A DNA stretch of 64,000 bases from Pseudoalteromonas marina (lineage in GTDB: Bacteria > Pseudomonadota > Gammaproteobacteria > Enterobacterales > Alteromonadaceae). The position numbers were made by a program, and so were the translations under genes. Numbering within the stretch: position 1 is the first letter of the stretch; the number at the start of each line of letters is the position of its first letter. Shown in pieces: positions 24,369 to 31,246 of this stretch. The notes under the pieces were generated by a model. That model was given only the letters and a program-made list of their open reading frames with translations. It was not told where the DNA came from and did no database searches. The DNA lies in contig NZ_AHCB03000012.1 of the NCBI RefSeq assembly GCF_000238335.3, positions 496,001 through 560,000 on the forward strand, written 5' to 3'.

Positions 24369-24713
24369 ATGATGATCGAATTAGTTTTAGCCTCAACTTT
24401 AGTGTCATTTGTTAATACCGAAATGTATGAGGTAGATTCGTGCATAGGTGAAAAATTTGCGTTAATTGAAGCTGAAAACCCTCAGTGGCCGATACATTCC
24501 GAAAGGTTCATAGGTGTCGGTTACGTTGACTTTATGGTAATAGTGAATAGCGAAGGCAAGGTTGTAGAACACCAAATTAGTCGTTCTCAGCCAAGAAGAG
24601 TTTTTGATAGGCAATCACTTCGTGCATTAAAGAAATGGAAATTTAATCCATCAAAGCATGCAGAACGATGCTTTGATGTAACTTTTAAATACGATTCGGA
24701 AAAATTTGAGTAA
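24369..24713 (+). CDS. cassette 7: TonB C-terminal-domain-like protein
   Basis: A 114-residue protein whose central and C-terminal part has the pattern of the TonB C-terminal domain: GYVDFMVIVNSEGKVVEHQI, then RRVFDRQSLRALKKWKFNPS and a final beta strand. In TonB this domain contacts outer-membrane receptors; here the proline-rich linker is absent. The N-terminus is only a short hydrophobic stretch (IELVLASTLVSFVNT), possibly a signal peptide. Two cysteines (about 26 and 100) might pair. It is probably a periplasmic protein with a stand-alone TonB-like fold; function unknown. The ATG follows the R' box by only 3 bases. Confidence 0.75.
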   Translation: MMIELVLASTLVSFVNTEMYEVDSCIGEKFALIEAENPQWPIHSERFIGVGYVDFMVIVNSEGKVVEHQISRSQPRRVFDRQSLRALKKWKFNPSKHAERCFDVTFKYDSEKFE

Positions 24714-24718
24714 ATGGC

Positions 24719-24834
24719 TTATAACAAGAGCCTTAAGGCTCGCAAGCTCGCATCGGACAATTAACAATGGGTTATTGTCGCTGCGCTCAATAATTTTAAC
24801 CCATTATTAATAGCCGCTTATGCGGGCGTTAGGT
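24719..24834 (+). repeat. attC site 7
   Basis: 116-bp attC. R'' TTATAAC (24719-24725) pairs with the cassette start GTTATAA; R' is GTTAGGT (24828-24834). It is nearly identical to attC site 3. Confidence 0.92.
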
Positions 24835-24838
24835 GCCA

Positions 24839-25387
24839 ATGAAGTCTGAGCCACTGTTTAACATAAAAGAATTTTTTCATCTTGCATTTTTGCTCATCGC
24901 ATTTGTGTTGATGCTATTCATTTTCGATTTTTCCAGTGATACTCAAAGGGCCCAATCATTACTTATTGCTGGATTTATTGGAGCCATATATTACTTTCAA
25001 ACTAACCAACTAAACATGCAATACTGGTCTTTTGGCGACGAGAAAAAAGAAACTAATTATGAAATAGTTGGCCCATTCGGGATGGTTTTTTTTGTATGCT
25101 GGTTAGCGATAATCGACTATAAAACTCCAGAAGTAGTGTCCAAATACACTGGCTTCATTATTTTAATAACAATACTGAATGCAATGGCTGTGAACGGAGA
25201 GCTCACAAAAAGGGCAGAAACGCGCTTTGTATCTGATGAGAAGCTAATGGCATTCAAAGTAGCAGTTTGGGTTCTTTTCGGCCTGCTTTATATGGCTGCA
25301 ACACGCTATTTCTTTACACAAGGTAGATGGGCTTGGGATATACCCAGTGTTCTCAATCTATTCGAGTTAGCTTTTGGATTGCATTGA
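24839..25387 (+). CDS. cassette 8: multi-pass membrane protein of unknown function
   Basis: A 182-residue integral membrane protein with about five hydrophobic helices (roughly residues 14-32, 40-56, 80-95, 103-120 and 138-155). No enzymatic motif is visible. The ATG at 24839 is chosen over the in-frame GTG at 24833 because the latter lies in the attC R' box. The first bases of this cassette are the same as in cassette 4 (GTTAGGTGCCAATGAAG), although the proteins are unrelated. Confidence 0.73.
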   Translation: MKSEPLFNIKEFFHLAFLLIAFVLMLFIFDFSSDTQRAQSLLIAGFIGAIYYFQTNQLNMQYWSFGDEKKETNYEIVGPFGMVFFVCWLAIIDYKTPEVVSKYTGFIILITILNAMAVNGELTKRAETRFVSDEKLMAFKVAVWVLFGLLYMAATRYFFTQGRWAWDIPSVLNLFELAFGLH

Positions 25388-25391
25388 TGAC

Positions 25392-25497
25392 ACCTAACAA
25401 AAATATTAAGTCACTCACTTCGTTCGTTGGGACGCATACACGTGGGCTGCTTCGCATTATAGCCCATGTGTATGCGCCCCTTATTTAAAAGTTATGT
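25392..25497 (+). repeat. attC site 8
   Basis: 106-bp attC of a different type from its neighbours. R'' ACCTAAC (25392-25398) pairs with the cassette start GTTAGGT; R' is GTTATGT (25491-25497). The inner palindrome is built on GCATACACGTGGGCT and AGCCCATGTGTATGC. Confidence 0.9.
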
Positions 25498-25501
25498 ACC
25501 T

Positions 25502-25864
25502 ATGAAATTTAAATTAGCATTGGTGATAATCTTTATAGCTTTGACTGCGTTAGTCTGGCAACCAGCGAAGACTTTTCTTCTCCAAGATTCGTGTTTAGAC
25601 AATGGAGGGAAGTGGGCATCAAATGGTAACTTTTGTATTTATCAAAATTGCGCTGAAACTAGTTCTTGCAAACCAAGCTTTAGAAATAACTCAATTTGCG
25701 AAGAGTTAAAGTTAGGTATATCTCAAAACGAATTGTATTTTCATTTAGGTATGCCTGAATCTAGCTCAGATAATAATTTTATATTTACAGGTGGTGGCGG
25801 AGAAAATGCAATTCAAGCAACCATAAAGTCTGGTAATTTTGTTAAATTACAATGCGGTACATAA
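25502..25864 (+). CDS. cassette 9: membrane-anchored or exported cysteine-rich protein
   Basis: A 120-residue protein with an N-terminal hydrophobic helix (FKLALVIIFIALTALVW), either an uncleaved anchor or a signal peptide. The rest is exported, with seven cysteines (DSCLDNGGKW, NFCIYQNCAETSSCKP, SICEELKLG, LQCGT). The C-terminal half (LKLGISQNELYFHLGMPESSS) recalls the BamE/SmpA-like repeat found in many small periplasmic proteins, but this is a weak likeness. The ATG at 25502 lies 10 bases inside the cassette; a longer frame from 25466 would start within the attC site and is rejected. The stop codon is part of the R'' box. Confidence 0.72.
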   Translation: MKFKLALVIIFIALTALVWQPAKTFLLQDSCLDNGGKWASNGNFCIYQNCAETSSCKPSFRNNSICEELKLGISQNELYFHLGMPESSSDNNFIFTGGGGENAIQATIKSGNFVKLQCGT

Positions 25865-25961
25865 CAAGAAAATTAAGCGGGACTGCTAATAGTTGGCTCG
25901 GTTTCGCTTCGCTTCACATTTTAGCCAACTTGTTAATCAGCCCCTTATTTGGGCGTTATAC
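25859..25961 (+). repeat. attC site 9
   Basis: 103-bp attC. R'' ACATAAC (25859-25865) pairs with the cassette start GTTATGT; R' is GTTATAC (25955-25961). It overlaps the stop codon of the cassette 9 gene. Confidence 0.92.
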
Positions 25962-25981
25962 GCTACTCAAGGTTCGAGTTT

Positions 25982-26539
25982 ATGAAGCAGGTTTCGAATA
26001 TAATCTTAGCCATTATTATTGTGATAACTAGCCTTAATATGATCGATTTCCCGTGGGAACTTCGATTCACGGATGTTAAAAACAATTATCTTTTCGTTAT
26101 GGTGTTATCGATTCTTTTACCTTTTTCTGCTTTGTTATGGTCTTTATTCAGAGACTCAAAACCTAGCAAAGTGGCTGGTATTATTCTTTCTTTGTGTTTG
26201 TCCGCCCCTTGCTACATTGTATTTATATTTGCAAATTCAGATTACGCTGACATAAAAAATGAAGGCATAGATTATTCTTTCGAGGAAATAAATAGATTAC
26301 GAGTTAACGATAATAGCTATGTGCTCTACAGAACTAATGGAGGAGCTACAACTTCATTCGGGTTAGTTTTGCGTTTAGAGAAAAAAGTCGCTTTTGGGTT
26401 AAATGTAGTTAATGTTATATACAGTAAATATAAAGCCTCAGAGAGCACATTAGAATCAATAGGTAGTCAGCAAATAAAGATGCAGATTCAACCTTATGAT
26501 AAACATGGTAAAGTAGAAGTTGTAGTGTTGAATATTTAG
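25982..26539 (+). CDS. cassette 10: membrane protein with a C-terminal soluble domain
   Basis: A 185-residue protein with three hydrophobic helices (about 5-22, 36-55 and 63-82) followed by a roughly 100-residue soluble domain containing YVLYRTNGGATTSFGLVLR and a beta-rich end (VEVVVLNI). No family recognised. The ATG at 25982 is 26 bases inside the cassette; a frame starting earlier at 25949 would overlap the attC R' box and is rejected. It is the only gene of the cassette. Confidence 0.72.
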   Translation: MKQVSNIILAIIIVITSLNMIDFPWELRFTDVKNNYLFVMVLSILLPFSALLWSLFRDSKPSKVAGIILSLCLSAPCYIVFIFANSDYADIKNEGIDYSFEEINRLRVNDNSYVLYRTNGGATTSFGLVLRLEKKVAFGLNVVNVIYSKYKASESTLESIGSQQIKMQIQPYDKHGKVEVVVLNI

Positions 26540-26540
26540 C

Positions 26541-26637
26541 GTATAACAAGCGCTTTAAACGGAAAATACAGTTGGCTGTGTTTCGTACCTCAACAATATT
26601 AGCCAACAATATTTTGCCTGTTAACAGGGCGTTAGGT
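26541..26637 (+). repeat. attC site 10
   Basis: 97-bp attC. R'' GTATAAC (26541-26547) pairs with the cassette start GTTATAC; R' is GTTAGGT (26631-26637). The inner arms are ACAGTTGGCTG and TTAGCCAACA, as in attC site 1. Confidence 0.92.
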
Positions 26638-26648
26638 GTTTCTCGAGT

Positions 26649-26921
26649 ATGGGTGGTGCATTAGTATTAATTTTAGTAATTCAATTATTGCTCTTAGCAT
26701 ATTCAATGTTCATTGCTGGTGGTAAAGGTGCATTCTATAAAGTTCAGTCAGGTTTTATTTTAACCGTATCTTTACTTTTAACTATTGCAATTATTTTTAC
26801 ATATCCTAGCTCGTATGTTTTCTACTTAATTCAATTAGTTGTCTTTGCAATCACGGCATTAATTCTTTATAAATACTATGGTGTAAAAAACACCGAACAA
26901 GGGTTTTCAAGTCGGACTTGA
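26649..26921 (+). CDS. cassette 11: small membrane protein, C-terminus extended into attC
   Basis: A 90-residue hydrophobic protein with three predicted helices (about 2-21, 34-52 and 58-76) and almost no soluble part. No family recognised. Its R'' box reads ACCGAAC instead of the ACCTAAC expected from the cassette start; with the T the codons would read AAC ACC TAA and translation would stop there. The T-to-G change removes this stop, so the frame runs on for eight residues (EQGFSSRT) encoded by the attC site and ends at 26921. The extension is therefore probably a decay product rather than an original part of the protein. Confidence 0.7.
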   Translation: MGGALVLILVIQLLLLAYSMFIAGGKGAFYKVQSGFILTVSLLLTIAIIFTYPSSYVFYLIQLVVFAITALILYKYYGVKNTEQGFSSRT

Positions 26922-26993
26922 AAAAGCTTGCTTGGTTCTACTTCGTTTCACATTTTAGCAAGTTATTACTCGCCGCTTTAAACGGCGTTAGGA
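26892..26993 (+). repeat. attC site 11 (R'' box mutated)
   Basis: 102-bp attC. R'' is ACCGAAC (26892-26898), one mismatch from the expected ACCTAAC; R' is GTTAGGA (26987-26993). The change alters the conserved triplet context of the recombination box. Otherwise it is close to attC site 5. Confidence 0.85.
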
Positions 26994-27010
26994 ACAACTA
27001 GAGGTTAGAG

Positions 27011-27259
27011 ATGAAATTAACATTCGTATATGTAATTCTAGCTCTTACGTTTGGTATTTTATCCGTCGTGAGTGTTCCAAGAAGTGGATGTTATGGCGCA
27101 GTATGCAGTGACTTTCAATCTGTTGGTGTTATTACATTCATATTTTTTGGTTTGGCTTTATTGTTTTCTAATTTAAGCCTGTTGCGTTTATTAAAAAAAG
27201 TTAAACTCAACCAGTTGCATAAATATGATAGTAAAGACCTAAATAACTTTGACGGATAA
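27011..27259 (+). CDS. cassette 12: small membrane protein
   Basis: An 82-residue protein with two hydrophobic helices (about 3-22 and 38-60) joined by an outside loop with a cysteine pair (SGCYGAVCSDF), and a basic, hydrophilic C-terminal tail. This fits a two-pass inner-membrane protein with a periplasmic disulfide loop. No family recognised. It is the last cassette of the array and starts 23 bases after its junction, preceded by AGAGGTTAGAG. Its own attC is degenerate. Confidence 0.7.
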   Translation: MKLTFVYVILALTFGILSVVSVPRSGCYGAVCSDFQSVGVITFIFFGLALLFSNLSLLRLLKKVKLNQLHKYDSKDLNNFDG

Positions 27260-27264
27260 GTTGT

Positions 27265-27335
27265 ACCTAAAAAGTGACTATGGGAAAGATTAACAAGACA
27301 CCCATTCTAAATTTTGCACTCTAAGCGGGTTAAAA
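27265..27335 (+). repeat. degenerate terminal attC (site 12)
   Basis: The expected R'' for this cassette is TCCTAAC; the closest sequence is ACCTAAA at 27265-27271 (two mismatches). A possible R' is GTTAAAA at 27329-27335. An AACAAG motif at 27292-27297 lies between. The palindrome is poor, so this is either a decayed attC or the ragged end of the array. Confidence 0.35.
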
Positions 27336-27452
27336 CAACAATGTCGCCCACGCAAATATTTTACAGCAATAAACGCTAAAAAATAAAATAAGCAAAACCG
27401 CAAAGCCAAATAGAACGTATTTTACTTATACACTCTATTTTTAGGCTATGTT

Positions 27453-27875
27453 ATGAGATATCTCAAATACCTTTTCTTACTCGTATTCAGCGTGTTTTCG
27501 AATGCCAGTGAAAGTATTCCATTGAATGACTTATCCAGTTTACGATGGGAAAATCGCCTGATTATATTAAATAAACCTACAGATACTGAGCACGCATTAA
27601 GCCTAATGAAAAACAGTTCAGAAGGGATTAATGAGCGACACATAGTTTGGTTTATTTTGAAAGAAAGTGAGGCTTTAACTAACTATTCTGGTCGGTTATC
27701 CGAGTCGTTCATGTTAAATGTTAGGCAGCAATATCAACTAAAAAACAATACCGTTACTTTAGTAGGAAAAGATGGGGGCATTAAATATCAAGGAAGCACT
27801 GTTGATGTTAAAGCACTTTTTTCGATCATAGATGCCATGTATATGCGACAGCGAGAAGTACAACTAAAAAATTAA
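27453..27875 (+). CDS. DUF4174-domain exported protein
   Basis: A 140-residue protein with a signal peptide (YLKYLFLLVFSVFSNASE) followed by a single thioredoxin-like DUF4174 domain: LSSLRWENRLIILNKPTD near the start and VTLVGKDGGIKYQ with a final helix. No redox CxxC motif is present. DUF4174 proteins are small periplasmic proteins of unknown function in gammaproteobacteria. The gene lies just outside the integron and has no attC after it, so I read it as a resident chromosomal gene. Confidence 0.8.
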   Translation: MRYLKYLFLLVFSVFSNASESIPLNDLSSLRWENRLIILNKPTDTEHALSLMKNSSEGINERHIVWFILKESEALTNYSGRLSESFMLNVRQQYQLKNNTVTLVGKDGGIKYQGSTVDVKALFSIIDAMYMRQREVQLKN

Positions 27876-27996
27876 AAATGGGTGCCATTTAAAAATAAAA
27901 GCTGTGGGCTTGTTAAAGCATTGGGTTTAATTAAGTACTTTCACTAATAATACCGTCTAATGCTAAACTACAAAAAATTAATTACTTAATACAGCT

Positions 27997-28953
27997 ATGG
28001 CATTTTACCTTCCTTTATTACAGCCTCACTTTAAACACATTGAAATAGGTGCAACACTTACTTCGCTTTGGAGCGGGTGTGGCAGTATTATTGAATGCAG
28101 GCTTGATAATGTGCCTTGTGTTATAAAGGCGATTAGAATACCCAGTCACATAAACCATCCAAAAATTAAGCAAAGCGAATTTGCATTAAAAAGAAAGCAG
28201 CAGTCTTATAATGTTGAATATAACTTTTATAAGCATTACAGCCAGCATTTACCTAAAACAGCAAACAGTATTGAATGTGTGAGTGCTATTAATTGTGGCG
28301 ATGAGTATGCGCTGGTGTTTAAAAATTTTACTCAGTTTGGGTTTACGCAAGCCAGCTCGTTGCATATAAAGCCAATATTAAAGTGGCTTGCTCACTTTCA
28401 TGCGTTTAATTTAAATAAGCAACATGATGATTTGTGGGAGCAAGGGTGTTATTGGCATTTAAATACCCGGCCAGATGAATTTAACGCGCTTGTATCAAAC
28501 CCTGATAACCAGTTAGATATAAAAGTGGCAGCTAAAAAATTAGCTTATCAGTTAGAACACGCTAAGTATAAAACGTTACTACATGGCGATGCTAAAGTGG
28601 CCAATTTTGCCGTTAATTCAAATAATGAAATACGTGGTTACGACTTTCAGTACACAGGCGCTGGCGTTGGTATAGTGGATGTTATGTATTTTATGACGAG
28701 CTGCTATAGCTGTGAAGAATTACATGCTCATGCAACAAGCGAACTTACCTATTATTTTTATGAGTTAGAACATGCGCTAACTCAGTATCAACCTAATATA
28801 CCTGCTCAAGCGGTAACAAAGGAATGGAAAGCGTTGTGGCCTGCTTCGTGGGCTGATTTTTATCGCTTTTTAGCCGGCTGGAGCCCGGAGCATTACAAAA
28901 TAAATAGTTATATGCATGACCAAGTTGTGAGTTGGTTTGAAACCAACAGCTGA
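27997..28953 (+). CDS. phosphotransferase of the APH/choline kinase fold
   Basis: A 318-residue protein with the protein-kinase-like fold of aminoglycoside phosphotransferases and choline kinases. The catalytic loop is LLHGDAKVANFAVNSNN (about residues 196-212) and the metal-binding aspartate is in GYDFQYTGAGVGIVDVMYF, where an Asp-Phe-Gln replaces the usual DFE/DWE. The N-terminal lobe has a lysine in CVIKAIRIP. The substrate is unknown (an amino alcohol, sugar or ecdysteroid-like compound are possibilities for this family). It appears monocistronic. Nothing in the context suggests antibiotic resistance. Confidence 0.8.
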   Translation: MAFYLPLLQPHFKHIEIGATLTSLWSGCGSIIECRLDNVPCVIKAIRIPSHINHPKIKQSEFALKRKQQSYNVEYNFYKHYSQHLPKTANSIECVSAINCGDEYALVFKNFTQFGFTQASSLHIKPILKWLAHFHAFNLNKQHDDLWEQGCYWHLNTRPDEFNALVSNPDNQLDIKVAAKKLAYQLEHAKYKTLLHGDAKVANFAVNSNNEIRGYDFQYTGAGVGIVDVMYFMTSCYSCEELHAHATSELTYYFYELEHALTQYQPNIPAQAVTKEWKALWPASWADFYRFLAGWSPEHYKINSYMHDQVVSWFETNS

Positions 28954-29095
28954 ACTTTTACAATTGTGTTGTGCATAAATATCAAACAAACACATATATT
29001 TGCGCACAATGTATGAGAATTGGTTTAAAACTACAGGTCAAATGATCATTTTTAATATAAAATATCGCTAATTATTGTCTAAGTAGGTTTTCATC

Positions 29096-29725
29096 ATGGC
29101 TATTCACGTTATTACTCATCCACTTGTTCAACATAAATTAGGTTTAATGCGCGCTTTTGGCATTAGCACTAAAAGTTTTCGAGAGCTGTGCTCAGAAGTC
29201 GGCACATTATTAACGTACGAAGCAACGAAAAATATTCCCCTTGAAGACAATGAAATAACCAGTTGGGATGGCAACAAACTTAACGTACAGCATATTAAAG
29301 GTAAAAAAATTACAGTGGTGCCTATCTTACGTGCAGGTTTAGGTATGATGGATGGTGTTATGCAGTTGTTGCCTGCGGCTAAAGTGAGCGTAGTTGGCCT
29401 TCAACGCAACGAAGAAACGCTTGAGCCAATTCCTTATTTTGAGAAGTTGGTTGGTAACATTGAACAACGTCTTAGCTTAGTTATCGACCCTATGCTTGCA
29501 ACAGGTGGCTCGATGATTGCCACAATAGACATGTTAAAAAAAGCGGGCTGTAAAGAAATCAAAGTTATAGTGTTAGTTGCAGCCCCTGAAGGGGTAGAAA
29601 AAACGTTAGCAGCTCACCCTGATGTAGAAATATTTACCGCAGCGGTAGACAGCCACTTAAACGAGAAAGGATATATAGTGCCTGGTTTAGGTGATGCGGG
29701 TGATAAAATATTTGGTACGGTGTAG
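29096..29725 (+). CDS. upp: uracil phosphoribosyltransferase
   Basis: A 209-residue enzyme that converts uracil and PRPP to UMP for pyrimidine salvage in the cytoplasm. Characteristic segments are [12 protein letters not shown] at the start, [12 protein letters not shown] (about 79-90), the PRPP-binding loop [12 protein letters not shown] (about 128-139) and the uracil-binding C-terminus [12 protein letters not shown]. Length equals the usual family length. It is followed by its own terminator and then by a uracil permease gene in the same direction, so uptake and salvage genes are adjacent. Confidence 0.96.
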   Translation: MAIHVITHPLVQHKLGLMRAFGISTKSFRELCSEVGTLLTYEATKNIPLEDNEITSWDGNKLNVQHIKGKKITVVPILRAGLGMMDGVMQLLPAAKVSVVGLQRNEETLEPIPYFEKLVGNIEQRLSLVIDPMLATGGSMIATIDMLKKAGCKEIKVIVLVAAPEGVEKTLAAHPDVEIFTAAVDSHLNEKGYIVPGLGDAGDKIFGTV

Positions 29726-29778
29726 TCGTCATTAATTAGCGTTAATTGTGTTTCGCGTTATGGGCAATGCAATCATTA

Positions 29779-29806
29779 AAGAGGCTTTCTGAGGAAGGCC
29801 TTTTTC
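29779..29806 (+). terminator. rho-independent terminator after upp
   Basis: Imperfect stem AGGCTTTC / GAAGGCCT followed by TTTTT, between upp and the permease gene, so the two may be only partly co-transcribed. Confidence 0.7.
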
Positions 29807-29863
29807 GTGTTTGTTTATTACTTTATAACTGCAAAAAGCAATGTTTAAATTTAGGAGTGTGTA

Positions 29864-31102
29864 GTGAAAAGTAACGCAACGTTTTCAATTAAAACAATTT
29901 TAACCGGCGCACAAATGCTATTTGTTGCATTTGGTGCATTGGTATTGGTGCCGTTATTAACGGGGCTCGATCCTAGTGTGGCGCTATTTACTGCAGGTGT
30001 TGGCACATTACTATTTCAATTAGTGACTAAAGGGCAGGTACCAATATTTTTAGCCTCTTCGTTTGCGTTTATAGCTCCCATTATTGCAGGAGTACAAATG
30101 TGGGGCGTACCCGCTACGATGGGCGGATTAATGGCCGCTGGCGTTGCTTATATGTTGTTAGGTTTGTTAGTTAAATTTAAAGGTGTGGCGACTCTTCATA
30201 AAATTTTACCACCGGTTGTTGTTGGCCCCGTTATTATGGTGATAGGTTTAGCGCTTGCGCCTGTTGCAGTTAACATGGCAATGGGTAAAACAGGTGATGG
30301 CAGTGTTCAGCTTATTGATTACAACAGTGCTATTTTAATTTCCATGTTTTCACTTGTGGTAACGCTTATTTTTGCCGTGTGGGGTAAAGGAGTATTTAAG
30401 TTAATTCCTATATTGGCAGGCGTAATATCGGGCTATGGTTTATCGCTTGCGTTGGGGGTAGTGCAGTTTGATGCGGTAAGTAATGCACACTGGTTTGCTA
30501 TTCCAAACTTTACACTGCCAGAGTTTAAATGGCAGGCTATTTTGTTTATGGTGCCTGTGGCCATTGCGCCAGCTATTGAGCATATAGGCGATATGATGGC
30601 TATAAGCCAAGTGACTAAAAAAGACTTTTTAAAAAAGCCAGGTCTGCACCGTACTTTGTTTGGTGATGGATTAGCAACATCTGCGGCGTCGTTATTTGGA
30701 GGCCCGCCAAACACGACGTATTCAGAGGTGACTGGCGCGGTAATGTTAACTAAAAACTTTAATCCAAAAGTAATGATGTGGACCGCTATTATTGCTATTG
30801 CTCTGGCGTTTATTGCAAAAATGGGGGCTGGGTTACAAACCATACCGGTGCCTGTGATGGGCGGTATTATGATTTTATTATTTGGTTCGATTGCGGTCGT
30901 TGGACTCAATACGTTGGTTAAGTCGGGTGATGATTTAACAGCGCCTCGTAACTTAAGTATTGTTGCCCTTATTTTAGTGTGTGGTATTGGCGGAATGCAC
31001 ATAGGCAGCAGTCAATTTAGTTTAGAGGGCGTTAGCTTGTGTGCCGTTTTAGGTATAGTGCTTAATTTAGTACTCCCCAAAGTAGAGCAACCCGCTGCTT
31101 AA
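29864..31102 (+). CDS. uraA: uracil permease (UraA-type, NCS2 family)
   Basis: A 412-residue inner-membrane nucleobase:cation symporter of the NCS2 family with about 14 membrane helices. Family motifs include FLASSFAFIAPI (TM3), the carboxylate-bearing IAPAIEHIGDMMAIS (about 226-240) and the TM10-region GGPPNTTYSEVTGAV, which bind uracil and the proton. It imports uracil for the adjacent upp product. Translation starts at a GTG preceded by AGGAG. A terminator follows. Confidence 0.93.
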   Translation: MKSNATFSIKTILTGAQMLFVAFGALVLVPLLTGLDPSVALFTAGVGTLLFQLVTKGQVPIFLASSFAFIAPIIAGVQMWGVPATMGGLMAAGVAYMLLGLLVKFKGVATLHKILPPVVVGPVIMVIGLALAPVAVNMAMGKTGDGSVQLIDYNSAILISMFSLVVTLIFAVWGKGVFKLIPILAGVISGYGLSLALGVVQFDAVSNAHWFAIPNFTLPEFKWQAILFMVPVAIAPAIEHIGDMMAISQVTKKDFLKKPGLHRTLFGDGLATSAASLFGGPPNTTYSEVTGAVMLTKNFNPKVMMWTAIIAIALAFIAKMGAGLQTIPVPVMGGIMILLFGSIAVVGLNTLVKSGDDLTAPRNLSIVALILVCGIGGMHIGSSQFSLEGVSLCAVLGIVLNLVLPKVEQPAA

Positions 31103-31136
31103 CTTTGAACATTAGTTAAAATATTTGCACCAATTT

Positions 31137-31162
31137 GGCGCGTTTTAAACGCGCCTTTTTTA
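31137..31162 (+). terminator. rho-independent terminator after the uracil permease gene
   Basis: GC-rich inverted repeat GGCGCGTTT / AAACGCGCC followed by six T. Confidence 0.9.
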
Positions 31163-31246
31163 TAACCTATTAAAAAGGTTATAAAAATAATGTTGGTCTA
31201 GTCCCTGCATTTAGTACTCTGAACACTATGTATTTAAGGAGTTACT

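Larger units (their letters stand above)
19388..27335 (+). mobile_element. chromosomal integron with a dead integrase and twelve gene cassettes
   Basis: The unit consists of a broken intI remnant on the minus strand, a LexA box, a presumed attI region and twelve plus-strand cassettes. Cassette borders can be read directly: for cassettes 1 to 10 the seven bases at the start junction (GTTRRRY type) are the exact reverse complement of the R'' box at the end of the same cassette (for example GTTAGCC with GGCTAAC, GTTATAC with GTATAAC). Cassette 11 has one mismatch and cassette 12 two. Each cassette carries one short ORF in the same direction and a long imperfect palindrome, as expected of attC sites of about 100 bp. 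No complete integrase is present in the window, so the array can only be mobilised by an integrase acting in trans. Confidence 0.93.

Noticed and set aside
25466..25501. Upstream extension of the cassette 9 gene
   Set aside because: It would start within the preceding attC site, outside the cassette; the ATG at 25502 lies just inside.
20196..26993. Repeated palindromic units considered as a CRISPR array or REP elements
   Set aside because: Spacing is 300-700 bases with an ORF in each interval, and the ends obey attC rules, so they are integron recombination sites.
27997..28953. Phosphotransferase considered as an aminoglycoside-resistance gene captured with the integron
   Set aside because: It lies outside the cassette array, has no attC, and only the general kinase fold is visible.
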